Assembly (NCBI GenBank): GCA_023408315.1
Contig: JAEYKI010000014.1
Span: 1-64,000, forward strand
Direction of reading: 5' to 3'
Source: Bacillota bacterium
GTDB lineage: Bacteria > Bacillota > Clostridia > Christensenellales > Christensenellaceae
Length of the DNA stretch: 64,000 bases
The notes under the pieces were generated by a model. It was not told where the DNA came from. It did no database searches and saw only the letters and a program-made list of their open reading frames with translations. The position numbers and the translations under genes are program-made. Below are positions 33,570 through 41,575 of the stretch, in pieces (the first letter of the stretch is position 1; each line of letters begins with the position of its first letter).

Positions 33570-34031
33570 TTAATTGACGGCCTGATTTTTAAGGTGCATG
33601 GTTTCCGCGCTTCCGTTCGTGGTGACGGTTATGGTAAATATTACGTCTTCCCTTAAAAGCATTGCACCGCCGCTGCGGGTACTGATTCGATAAACCGATC
33701 GCGCACCCGGACCATTGGTGTAATCTTCTGCTAAAAATCCGCTAATAGACTCCGGCTCCGGTTTGTAATCAATCCTGATGTTTTTAATAAGCAAAAGGCC
33801 TGACGGGTCTTTTTTGTAAGTTATGGTGAGCAAATCTTTGCTCCAGCTATGAAAAGTAAGCCCTTTTTGGTTTTCCGAAAATACGCCTTTTTCGTTTGCA
33901 GCGTATACGGCGCTCCAGGAGGCGCTTTCGCCTGTATATATAAAATGATTGCGGATAAAATTTGGGTTGGCGTCCCCCAAAAGCGTTAAGAGCAGCAGAA
34001 TTAAAATAAATATAAATATTTTTTTAACCAT
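33570..34031 (-). CDS. Secreted or membrane-anchored protein of unknown function
   Basis: A 153-residue protein with an N-terminal hydrophobic segment (about 5-20) without a lipobox Cys, so either a signal peptide or an anchor. The rest is beta-rich (LTFHSWSKDLLTITYKKD, VIFTITVTTNGSAETMHLK). I do not recognise a family. It converges on the MFS gene with a 9 bp gap and has the secreted-protein look of short clostridial surface proteins. Confidence 0.6.
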   Translation of the reverse strand: MVKKIFIFILILLLLTLLGDANPNFIRNHFIYTGESASWSAVYAANEKGVFSENQKGLTFHSWSKDLLTITYKKDPSGLLLIKNIRIDYKPEPESISGFLAEDYTNGPGARSVYRISTRSGGAMLLREDVIFTITVTTNGSAETMHLKNQAVN

Positions 34032-34120
34032 ATCAGAACTCCCATAACTACGGGCCCCGCATTTGCAATAAAAGTATACGATAGTTTATGAGAGATGTAA
34101 ATATATGGTGATGCAAAAAA

Positions 34121-34347
34121 AGCCCTGAATTGCTCCAGGGCTCAGGCCGCTGACAAACCCCAAATACTGCGTTATTTCTGTGCTTACTCCTTAGCGTAGG
34201 ATAAACTACGCTTGCGTCGTAATGCTCGAAATGCCTTGTATTTGAGGCTTTCAGCGGCCTTCGTATAGTAAGGAAATTGTGCTTCTGGTGTTTTTTTTAT
34301 CATTATGAACTTTGTCATCAAGCTGAGCCCTGAATTGCTCCAGGGCT
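34121..34347. repeat. 117 bp palindromic element between two copies of a 22 bp hairpin
   Basis: The 22 bp sequence AGCCCTGAATTGCTCCAGGGCT occurs at 34121-34142 and again at 34326-34347. Copy 1 has an A run on its left, copy 2 a T run on its right, as if one A-stem-T terminator had been split and duplicated. Between them lies an imperfect palindrome, 34144-34260: AGGCCGCTGA/TCAGCGGCCT at the ends, CCAAATAC/GTATTTGAGG inside, and AGCGTAG/CTACGCT at the centre. The 183 bp between the copies begins CAG and ends CTG. No gene is encoded. The left copy, read on the minus strand, can end the methyltransferase transcript. Confidence 0.75.
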
Positions 34348-34360
34348 TTTGGCTTTTTGG

Positions 34361-35365
34361 TCATTGCTTGTAGAATTCGTCCACCGCCGCAAAGAAAGCG
34401 TCTATGTTTTCCCATTTGGACATGGGAGGGATATCGCATCCCGAGGAAATGATAAAATTTGGATGCTTGGCGCACTTTTGGAGCAAACCAAGCGTAGCCT
34501 GGCGGATGGATTCGGGCGTGCCGTACCTGAATTCGCCTGACGGGTCTATATTTCCAAGCACCAACGTATCGGCGGGCACTTTGGAGCACATTTCCTCCAT
34601 GTCGATCGCATTTCCGAAGTGATAGGCCGAGCAGCCCGTTTTAAGGATGGAATCCAAAAGGACGATTGTGTTGTTGCCGCAGTTGTGGTATACCACAATA
34701 AAATCATCTGACTGGACTGCGTCCACAATTTTTCGTACATAAGGTGTGGAGAATTCCTCAATGAGCTGGGGATTCAGGATGCCGGCCAAAGGCTCCGCAA
34801 TCACCACGCCGTGCGCGCCGGTTTCTTTGTATGCCTGGGCGTACTGGATCAGAAATTCGGTTACTTTTTCCAATACGATGTGCACCATATCCGGCTCTTC
34901 GTAGCACTGGATCATGATCTCGGAAACGTCCATCAGACGTCCGGCAAGCGAATACGGGCCAATAATGCCGGCAAAAACCGGGCGGTCCTGGATTTCCTTT
35001 GCGGCTATTCCAATGGCGTCAATGTACAGGCCGGTACGTCCGGACCTGGCGTCCGGGACTTTAAGGGCTTTGGCGTCGTCCATTGTGTTGACAATCCTGC
35101 CGATAACGGTGGGAACTTCGTCATCCGAAACGCGGATATCGGAGCCGAACGCTTCGGCCTCCAGGGAAAGGTTCATCATACTGACCGCAGCCGAAGCGTT
35201 TACTCTTTCTGCAATCATCTTCATGCCCTTTGCCTGCATCTCCTCCGAAGAGATAAGCTCGGGGACGCCGATGCCCAGAAGCTGAACGGATGGAAAAGAA
35301 AGAATGGGCATCGCTTTTTTTTGTTTTGCGGCTTTCATTTCTGAAAGCCATTTTTTCATATTCAT
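34361..35365 (-). CDS. Uroporphyrinogen decarboxylase family, MtaA-like methyltransferase
   Basis: A 334-residue TIM-barrel protein. The start is the ATG at 35365 (MNMKKWLSEMK), with GCGAGGG before it; an ATG 15 bp upstream is less likely. His227 and Cys229 in YHNCGNN with Cys310 in SSGCDIPP form the zinc site (His-X-Cys, Cys) of the methyltransferases that move methyl groups from corrinoid proteins to thiols, and are not found in true HemE. It is therefore more likely a corrinoid methyltransferase (one-carbon or methoxy-compound metabolism) than a heme enzyme. No corrinoid protein or MtaB/MttB gene lies nearby. Confidence 0.8.
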   Translation of the reverse strand: MNMKKWLSEMKAAKQKKAMPILSFPSVQLLGIGVPELISSEEMQAKGMKMIAERVNASAAVSMMNLSLEAEAFGSDIRVSDDEVPTVIGRIVNTMDDAKALKVPDARSGRTGLYIDAIGIAAKEIQDRPVFAGIIGPYSLAGRLMDVSEIMIQCYEEPDMVHIVLEKVTEFLIQYAQAYKETGAHGVVIAEPLAGILNPQLIEEFSTPYVRKIVDAVQSDDFIVVYHNCGNNTIVLLDSILKTGCSAYHFGNAIDMEEMCSKVPADTLVLGNIDPSGEFRYGTPESIRQATLGLLQKCAKHPNFIISSGCDIPPMSKWENIDAFFAAVDEFYKQ

Positions 35366-35529
35366 AAAAAACCCTCGCATTGTATTAATACTGTATCTTC
35401 ATTGAAACACTTTTTGTATGCACATTCTTTTATTAAACAATTTTTTTTAGGAATATTTTGCATAGCTGCCAGCGGAATATGCATTTGTCTAAAAACGGAT
35501 TGATACTTTTTTTTTAAAGAGCTGTAGTG

Positions 35530-35535
35530 TATAAT
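35530..35535 (+). promoter_or_regulatory. Possible -10 box upstream of glmM
   Basis: TATAAT in the 367 bp gap between the divergent methyltransferase and glmM genes. The nearest good -35 (TTGATA, 35500) is 24 nt away, too far, so the promoter is uncertain. The rest of the gap is A/T-rich apart from the small ORF below. Confidence 0.4.
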
Positions 35536-35632
35536 GGTAGGGCAGTAAAGTTGGACAGAGTAATTGCTTGCATAAACACTGTTTGAGGGCTGTATCCAAT
35601 GGAAGCAATTAAAAATAAAATAGAAGGACGAA

Positions 35633-35716
35633 ATGAAGGCGCAGGCCTTTTTTAACAGATACACTCATTCTGCATTGGCGTGCAGTGCTTGTGATAAGCG
35701 TATGCGCGGATTGTGA
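35633..35716 (+). CDS. Possible 27-residue leader ORF before glmM
   Basis: ATG at 35633 with AGAAGGACGAA just before; stop TGA at 35714-35716, 16 bp before glmM. The product begins MKAQAFFNRYTHSALA and contains CSAC. I recognise no family. Confidence 0.3.
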   Translation: MKAQAFFNRYTHSALACSACDKRMRGL

Positions 35717-35732
35717 ATACCGGAGGAATTGA

Positions 35733-37079
35733 ATGGCGAGACTTTTTGGGACGGACGGAGTCAGGGGAATAGCAAATGAAAAATTAAGCTGCAATCTGGC
35801 GTACAAATTGGGGCAGGTTGGCGCGTACTGCCTGACCAATGCGGTACACAAGGCAAAAATACTGATTGGCCGGGATACAAGGATATCCGGCGATATGCTG
35901 GAATCGGCCATGATCGCGGGTATTTGTTCGGTGGGCGCAGAGGCCGTGATTGCGGGCGTGATACCCACGGCTGCCGTGGCGTATCTTACAAGGCACTTTG
36001 AACTGGACGCGGGGGTTATGATTTCCGCCTCACACAACACGCTGGAATACAACGGAATTAAGTTTTTTAATTCGCAGGGGTATAAGCTGCAGGATGAGAT
36101 TGAGAACAGAATAGAAGATATTATTATAAACCAGAGTGAAGAAATTTATTTGCCCACAGGGATTCATGTGGGCCGGAAAGTAAAGCTTAAAAAAGCAGAC
36201 GAGGAATACATAGAGCATGTGATTTCCAGCACAGACGTGCGCTTTGACGGGATCAAGCTGGTTTTGGATTGTGCAAACGGCGCGGCCAGCAAGGTTGCCC
36301 CGGAGATATTTGAGCGCCTGGGCGCGGAAGTGTATCCCATTTACAACGATCCGGACGGAACAAACATCAATGATTTTTGCGGATCCACCCATCCCGCAAA
36401 CCTGTCCCGTTACGTTACAGAGATTGGCGCGGACGTTGGCCTTGCGTTTGACGGCGATTCGGACCGGCTGATTGCGGTGGACAGCCACGGTTCTATTGTG
36501 GACGGCGACACCATTATGGCAATCTGCGCCCTCCAAATGAAAAAAGAAAACCGGCTTGCCAAAGATGTTGTGGTGGGGACGGTGATGAGCAACCTGGGCC
36601 TGGAGATTGGCCTGAAAAAATACGGAATTACGCTTGTAAAAACCCAGGTGGGAGACCGTTACGTGCTTGAGGAAATGCTCCGTAGCGGGTATAATTTTGG
36701 AGGCGAGCAGTCCGGACATATCATTTTTCTGGACGGGAACACAACGGGAGACGGCATACTGTCCGGCGTTGAACTCTTGACCGTGCTAAAAAAACAGAGT
36801 ACCAGTTTGGCCAAACTTTCCAAGATTATAGAAATATTGCCCCAGGTACTGGTGAACGCCAAGGTAAACGAAGAAAAGAAGCATCTGTATATGGAAGACG
36901 CGGAAATTGCGGAAACCATTCGTGAGCTGGAGAAGAATTTTGCAGGCGAGGGCAGGGTGCTGATCCGTACATCCGGCACAGAACCGCTTGTAAGAGTAAT
37001 GATAGAAGGAAAGAACAAGGAATATATAACCGAGCAGGCAATCAAAATGGCAAATTTGGTTGAGAAGAGGCTTGGCTGA
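35733..37079 (+). CDS. glmM: Phosphoglucosamine mutase
   Basis: A 448-residue enzyme converting glucosamine-6-phosphate to glucosamine-1-phosphate for peptidoglycan. N-terminal FGTDGVRGIAN, the phosphoserine loop ISASHNTLEYNGIKFF, the metal loop AFDGDSDRLI, the sugar loop GGEQSGH and the phosphate loop RTSGTEPLVRVMIEG are all intact. CGGAGGAATTGA precedes the ATG. It is followed by glmS after 12 bp, so consecutive pathway steps are co-transcribed. Confidence 0.97.
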   Translation: MARLFGTDGVRGIANEKLSCNLAYKLGQVGAYCLTNAVHKAKILIGRDTRISGDMLESAMIAGICSVGAEAVIAGVIPTAAVAYLTRHFELDAGVMISASHNTLEYNGIKFFNSQGYKLQDEIENRIEDIIINQSEEIYLPTGIHVGRKVKLKKADEEYIEHVISSTDVRFDGIKLVLDCANGAASKVAPEIFERLGAEVYPIYNDPDGTNINDFCGSTHPANLSRYVTEIGADVGLAFDGDSDRLIAVDSHGSIVDGDTIMAICALQMKKENRLAKDVVVGTVMSNLGLEIGLKKYGITLVKTQVGDRYVLEEMLRSGYNFGGEQSGHIIFLDGNTTGDGILSGVELLTVLKKQSTSLAKLSKIIEILPQVLVNAKVNEEKKHLYMEDAEIAETIRELEKNFAGEGRVLIRTSGTEPLVRVMIEGKNKEYITEQAIKMANLVEKRLG

Positions 37080-37091
37080 CAGGAGGCATTT

Positions 37092-38918
37092 ATGTGTGGT
37101 ATCGTTGGATATGTAGGTGACAAAGACGTCATACATGTTTTGATTGAAGGTCTGCGGAAGCTGGAATACCGTGGATATGACAGCGCGGGCATTGCATATC
37201 TGGACCAGGGTAAAATGGTTGTGGAGAAAGAAAAAGGCAAACTGGTCCAGCTTGAGAATGCAATCGGGCAAAGAAATGTTCAAAAAACCGTTGGCATTGG
37301 GCATACCCGATGGGCTACGCACGGCGAGCCCAACTATGTGAATGCGCACCCGCACATGAACATGTCTGGGGATATTGCGGTTGTGCACAATGGCATTATT
37401 GAAAATTACACAGAAATCAAAAAATGGCTTTTGCAGAAGGGCGTTGTGTTTACGTCTGAAACGGACACGGAAGTGATTGCGCACCTGGTGAATTACTTTA
37501 TGGAAGGCGATTTAAAACTGGCGGTGCAAAAAACAATTGAAAAGCTGGAAGGTTCTTACGCGCTGGCCGTGATTAGCGAGCGGTTCCCGGATGAAATTGT
37601 GGCGGCCAAAAAAGACAGCCCCCTGGTGGTTGGCCTGGGAGAAGGAGAGAACATTATAGCTTCCGATATCCCGGCGCTTCTGGAGCATACCCGCAAGGTC
37701 TGCTTTTTGAATGAGAATGAAATTGTTGTAATTAAAAAAGACAGTTTTGAGCTGTATGACAGGTATCTGAACAAACTGCAAAGGGAAGCTTTCACTGTGG
37801 ACTGGGATATTTCCCAGGCGGAAAAAGCCGGTTATGAGCATTTTATGATCAAGGAGATAGAGGAAGAACCCCGCGCTCTGGCCGATACGCTGCTGCCCAG
37901 GCTGGTAAACAACGAAATTAACCTGGAGGAAGCCGGCCTGACGGACGGAGTGCTTGCCCGCATCAATAAAATTGCCATTGTGGCGTGCGGAACGGCGTTT
38001 CATGCTTCCACGCTGGGAAAATACATTATAGAAAAAATGGTGCGTATCCCGGTGGACGTGGACATTGCTTCCGAATTCAGGTACCGGAGCCCCATGATCG
38101 ACAAAGATACGTTTATGATTGTGCTGAGCCAGTCCGGTGAAACGGCGGACACCATCGCCGCAATGCGCGAAGGCAAATCCAGAGGCGCGTTTGTGCTGGC
38201 CATTGCAAACGTTGTGGGCTCCACGGTTGCACGGGAGGCTGACGCGGTGCTGTATACGCGCGCAGGGCCGGAAATCGCGGTGGCTTCCACTAAAGCGTAC
38301 ACGACGCAGCTTATGTCCCTGTACATGATCTGCATTAAGATTGCCAGCCTTCAAAACAAGATTACCGCAGCGGAATACGCCGGGTACATAGAAGAACTCA
38401 AAAAAGTGCCGGATCATGTAAAGGAAGTATTAAAAGAAAAGGAAGCCCTGCAGCGGTTTGCTTCCCAGCATTTCAAAGAGCACAGCGTGTTTTATATTGG
38501 CAGGGGTATTGATTACGCGCTTTCCATGGAAGGGTCTTTGAAGTTGAAGGAGATCAGCTACATTCATTCGGAAGCGTACGCGGCGGGCGAATTAAAGCAT
38601 GGCACCATTGCGCTGATTGAAAAAGGCACGCTGGTAGTGGCTGTACTGACCCAGGAAGACCTGCTGGAAAAATCCCTGAGCAACGTAAAGGAAGTAACGG
38701 CGCGCGGCGCCATTGTGCTGGGCATTACGCAGGAGCGGTATGTTTCCAAGATAGCGGATTTTGTGGATGAAGTGATTGCTATTCCGGATACTATCGATTT
38801 TATGAGCTCCATGTCCGGCATTATCCCCATGCAGATTTTTGCCTATTACATGGCTGTGCAGAAAGGCTGCGACGTGGATAAACCCCGAAATCTGGCAAAA
38901 AGCGTAACGGTGGAATAA
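37092..38918 (+). CDS. glmS: Glutamine-fructose-6-phosphate aminotransferase
   Basis: A 608-residue enzyme that makes glucosamine-6-phosphate. The N-terminal glutaminase starts CGIVGYVGDKD with the catalytic Cys exposed after Met removal; GHTRWATHGEPN follows. The two sugar-isomerase domains show CGTAFHAS, SQSGETADT, STKAYTTQL and, at the end, KPRNLAKSVTVE. No glmS ribozyme core is seen in the 12 bp before it or upstream of glmM, so the classic ribozyme control seems absent. Confidence 0.97.
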   Translation: MCGIVGYVGDKDVIHVLIEGLRKLEYRGYDSAGIAYLDQGKMVVEKEKGKLVQLENAIGQRNVQKTVGIGHTRWATHGEPNYVNAHPHMNMSGDIAVVHNGIIENYTEIKKWLLQKGVVFTSETDTEVIAHLVNYFMEGDLKLAVQKTIEKLEGSYALAVISERFPDEIVAAKKDSPLVVGLGEGENIIASDIPALLEHTRKVCFLNENEIVVIKKDSFELYDRYLNKLQREAFTVDWDISQAEKAGYEHFMIKEIEEEPRALADTLLPRLVNNEINLEEAGLTDGVLARINKIAIVACGTAFHASTLGKYIIEKMVRIPVDVDIASEFRYRSPMIDKDTFMIVLSQSGETADTIAAMREGKSRGAFVLAIANVVGSTVAREADAVLYTRAGPEIAVASTKAYTTQLMSLYMICIKIASLQNKITAAEYAGYIEELKKVPDHVKEVLKEKEALQRFASQHFKEHSVFYIGRGIDYALSMEGSLKLKEISYIHSEAYAAGELKHGTIALIEKGTLVVAVLTQEDLLEKSLSNVKEVTARGAIVLGITQERYVSKIADFVDEVIAIPDTIDFMSSMSGIIPMQIFAYYMAVQKGCDVDKPRNLAKSVTVE

Positions 38919-38975
38919 ATAAGCCGAAAGCTTTTCGCCTTATGTTATTAATAGGATGACCCATTCCTTATCATC

Positions 38976-39010
38976 AACCCCAAAGGCAGAAATTGCCGGA
39001 GGGGTTTTTA
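38976..39010 (+). terminator. Terminator after glmS
   Basis: ACCCC and GGGGT with an inner GGCA/TTGCC stem, followed by TTTTTAT. Confidence 0.7.
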
Positions 39011-39048
39011 TATTTACCCCTAGGCCTGGGGCAAGTTGTAGAAATAAT

Positions 39049-39077
39049 TTGATATAGCGCAGTGGATATGCTAGAAT
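39049..39077 (+). promoter_or_regulatory. Promoter of the soluble GGDEF gene
   Basis: TTGATA at 39049-39054, 17 nt, TAGAAT at 39072-39077. Confidence 0.65.
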
Positions 39078-39142
39078 AGTAAATAATACCATTTGAGTGA
39101 TGCGTTGACCTTTTGACAAAGCAATTGCGGGGGGAATACCGT

Positions 39143-39760
39143 ATGCCAGATACAGACAACCAGCCGGGTGCGGAATTTGTGAATGAACCCACAGGTAAAG
39201 ACAGGGAAATACAAATACTCCGCGCACAGGTGGAAAGCTTGCAGCAGGAGCTGAATAAATGCTCCCAAATGGATGCGCTTACCGGCGTTTACAACCGGCT
39301 GGTATTTGAAATCGTCCTCAGAAAAGAATGGGAACGCTGCAAGCGGCATTTAATCCCGTTGTCTCTGATCCTTGTGGATATTGACTGTTTTAAGGAATTC
39401 AACAACACATACGGATATCTGGCCGGGGACCACTGCATTAAAAAAATAGCTGCCACGCTGGCACAGAACGCCCGCCGTTCTTCCGATACGGTATGCCGGT
39501 TTGGCGGGGATGAGTTTATTGTTGTTGTGCCGCATCTTATGAAAACCAATGCTTTTGAACTTGCCGGCCATATAAAAGACAGGGTTGCCTTTTTGGGTAT
39601 CCCTCACGCCTCGTCATCCGTTTCGCAGCATGTTACGGTGAGCATTGGCGCGCACACCCTTACGCCCGCAGAAGACAGTTCTATGCACGATTGTATCCGC
39701 GTAACAGAAATAGCCCTGTATGAGGCCAAACAGCAGGGGGACTCCATTATTATGGAATAG
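39143..39760 (+). CDS. Cytoplasmic diguanylate cyclase (GGDEF)
   Basis: A 205-residue protein. The ATG at 39143 (MPDTDNQPG) follows GGGGGGAA. A short coiled coil (about 20-45, EIQILRAQVESLQQELNKC) joins directly to a GGDEF domain: MDALTGVYNRLVFE, VDIDCFKEFNNTYGYLAGD, CRFGGDEF. The active-site signature is intact. There is no sensor domain, so control may lie in expression or in coiled-coil dimerisation. Confidence 0.9.
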   Translation: MPDTDNQPGAEFVNEPTGKDREIQILRAQVESLQQELNKCSQMDALTGVYNRLVFEIVLRKEWERCKRHLIPLSLILVDIDCFKEFNNTYGYLAGDHCIKKIAATLAQNARRSSDTVCRFGGDEFIVVVPHLMKTNAFELAGHIKDRVAFLGIPHASSSVSQHVTVSIGAHTLTPAEDSSMHDCIRVTEIALYEAKQQGDSIIME

Positions 39761-39905
39761 GCGTAAATCCGCCAAACTGAATGCAAGCGGTTTTATTATA
39801 AACCATGGGCAAGTGAAAGCTTGCCTTTTGTTTTACAGTTTTTACATAAAAGAGCCTTTTGCGCGAGTTTGATGTATAATGGGAACAAACTGTATGAGGT
39901 GTTTC

Positions 39906-40265
39906 ATGAAGTTTGTTTTTCAACTGTGCATAATACTTTTGGTCTCGTTTATTGGAGAGATTTTGCGGAAGGTGATCCCGCTGCCTATTCCGGCAAGCAT
40001 TTATGGCCTGCTGATTATGCTGCTATGCCTGGCAACCGGAATTGTGAAGCTGGACCACGTAAAAAAAGCGGGAAAATTTTTAATAGAAATTATGCCCGTT
40101 TTGTTCATTCCTCCGGCTGTAGGGCTGATTCCGGCATGGCCGCAGCTTTCGGGCATGCTGGTTCCTGTAATTGTCGTCATTCTGGCTACAACAGTGATTG
40201 TTATGGCTGTCTCTGGCAGGGTGACGCAGGCGTTGATGAAAAAGAACGGGGGGAAAGAGCAATGA
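39906..40265 (+). CDS. lrgA: CidA/LrgA family holin-like protein
   Basis: A 119-residue membrane protein. The ATG at 39906 follows GAGGTG. Four membrane helices; the family motif PLPIPASIYGLLIMLL is at about 24-39 and IPPAVGLI at 68-75. LrgA/CidA proteins affect murein hydrolase activity and, in later work, pyruvate or other small-metabolite transport. It shares ATGA with lrgB. A TATAAT at 39875-39880 may be its -10 box. Confidence 0.88.
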   Translation: MKFVFQLCIILLVSFIGEILRKVIPLPIPASIYGLLIMLLCLATGIVKLDHVKKAGKFLIEIMPVLFIPPAVGLIPAWPQLSGMLVPVIVVILATTVIVMAVSGRVTQALMKKNGGKEQ

Positions 40266-40954
40266 AGGATGTGATCACAAACTCCGTATTTTTTGGGGTG
40301 GTGCTCAGCATAGCGGCATACGCGCTGGGAGTTTTTTTAAAAAAGAAATACAACCGCGGTTTTGTAAACCCGCTGCTGGTATCCATTGTTGTGGTAATAG
40401 CCATTTTGCTGGTTTTTAACATTGATTATAAAAGCTATAATATGGGCGGGCAGTATCTATCCTGGCTGCTTACGCCTGCAACGGTCTGCCTCGCAATCCC
40501 GCTGTACCAGCAGGCCGGTCTGCTGAGAACACATAAAAAAGCCATACTGTTTGGCATTCTGGCCGGGGTGCTTGCCAGTATTGGCAGCGTGCTTGCGTTT
40601 GCATACCTGTTTGGTTTGGACCACCGGCAGTATGTAACGCTGCTGCCTAAATCCATTACAACCGCCATTGGTATAGGCGTATCCGGAGAACTGGGCGGAT
40701 ACGAACCCATTACAGTTGCGGTTATTATTATTACCGGCGTTTTTGGAAATATCGTAGCGCCTGCCGTATGCAAATTGTTCAAAATTAGAAACCCCATAGC
40801 AACGGGCATTGCCATCGGCTCGTCTTCTCATGTGATCGGAACCACTAAGGCGTTGGAACTGGGAGAAGTGCAGGGCGCCATGAGCAGCCTTTCCATAGTG
40901 GTTGCAGGTTTGATGACTGTGGTGGGCGCGTCATTTTTCTCCGTATTACTTTAG
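40262..40954 (+). CDS. lrgB: LrgB family membrane protein
   Basis: A 230-residue partner of the LrgA-like protein with about seven membrane helices. YVTLLPKSITTAIGIGVSGELGG and the IGSSSHVIGTTKALELGE motif are the family marks. It starts at the ATG overlapping the lrgA stop; the same frame is open further upstream through lrgA but that part is a shadow. Confidence 0.9.
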   Translation: MKDVITNSVFFGVVLSIAAYALGVFLKKKYNRGFVNPLLVSIVVVIAILLVFNIDYKSYNMGGQYLSWLLTPATVCLAIPLYQQAGLLRTHKKAILFGILAGVLASIGSVLAFAYLFGLDHRQYVTLLPKSITTAIGIGVSGELGGYEPITVAVIIITGVFGNIVAPAVCKLFKIRNPIATGIAIGSSSHVIGTTKALELGEVQGAMSSLSIVVAGLMTVVGASFFSVLL

Positions 40955-40961
40955 TACTTCT

Positions 40962-40987
40962 CCCCAATACGCGAAGCGGTATTGGGG
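40962..40987. terminator. Hairpin between the convergent lrgB and inhibitor genes
   Basis: CCCCAATAC, loop GCGAAGCG, GTATTGGGG. Long perfect stem without a clear T run on either strand; probably serves both convergent transcripts. Confidence 0.5.
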
Positions 40988-41003
40988 GCATAAATTTATT
41001 TGG

Positions 41004-41408
41004 TTATTGAACTTCTTTTGCGGAACCAATGTTGCCATCCTGATTTACGGTGATCTGGTATTTTTTGGTCTCGGCGCCTTTCTGGCCGCCGCTCCACTGC
41101 TGGCCCAGTTCAAATGTAACCAGGGCTGTGCCTGGGCCTTTGGCATGGAAAATGTATGTGTGCAGCCCGCCGGAGCCTACAACCTTGGCGTCCGTTTTGT
41201 TTGCCGTGTACTGGTCGTTTGCCAAAGTCACGATTTCCTGATTGTCGATAGAAACAGCCCATGTATAACCGGTGGTAGGGTTCTCGTCCAACAGCACGGT
41301 TACGCTTTTACCCTGGCTGGTTATGCCCGGCGTAAGGGCGGATGAGCATGCTGTGGCGCCAAAGAACAGAAATACGGTTAAGCTGATAATAAAAAACGCT
41401 TTTTTCAT
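41004..41408 (-). CDS. Chagasin-family (I42) cysteine protease inhibitor, lipoprotein
   Basis: A 134-residue protein with a lipoprotein signal (lipobox GATAC, Cys21). The three inhibitory loops of chagasin are recognisable: NPTTGYTW at 43-50, GSGG at 78-81, and a Trp loop (GQQWSGG, Trp105) in the place of RPW. Such proteins block papain-like proteases. The target could be an own secreted protease or one of a host or competitor. No papain-like protease gene is in the window. Confidence 0.85.
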   Translation of the reverse strand: MKKAFFIISLTVFLFFGATACSSALTPGITSQGKSVTVLLDENPTTGYTWAVSIDNQEIVTLANDQYTANKTDAKVVGSGGLHTYIFHAKGPGTALVTFELGQQWSGGQKGAETKKYQITVNQDGNIGSAKEVQ

Positions 41409-41575
41409 AATAAGACCCCCTTTTATCTGATACCCCTGTAGCTACAATTATCATACAACAGTTGGATTTAAATTCCAATAATATTCCACCAATTAACATT
41501 ACTTTATTTGGATTATTTTTTAAAAACAAACCAAAAATAGTAACACAATTGAGTCTGTATAATGGGGAGTGGGAT

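Noticed and set aside
37080..37092. glmS ribozyme before glmS
   Set aside because: Only 12 bp separate glmM and glmS, and the conserved core is not seen upstream of glmM either.
39821..40261. Long N-terminal extension of LrgB read through lrgA
   Set aside because: It is the lrgB frame running open through lrgA. The ATGA overlap and the normal LrgB N-terminus set the start at 40262.
41558..41563. TATAAT as promoter of the LCP gene
   Set aside because: It is 13 bp before the chosen start, so a transcript from it would begin inside or after the ribosome binding site; there is also no -35.
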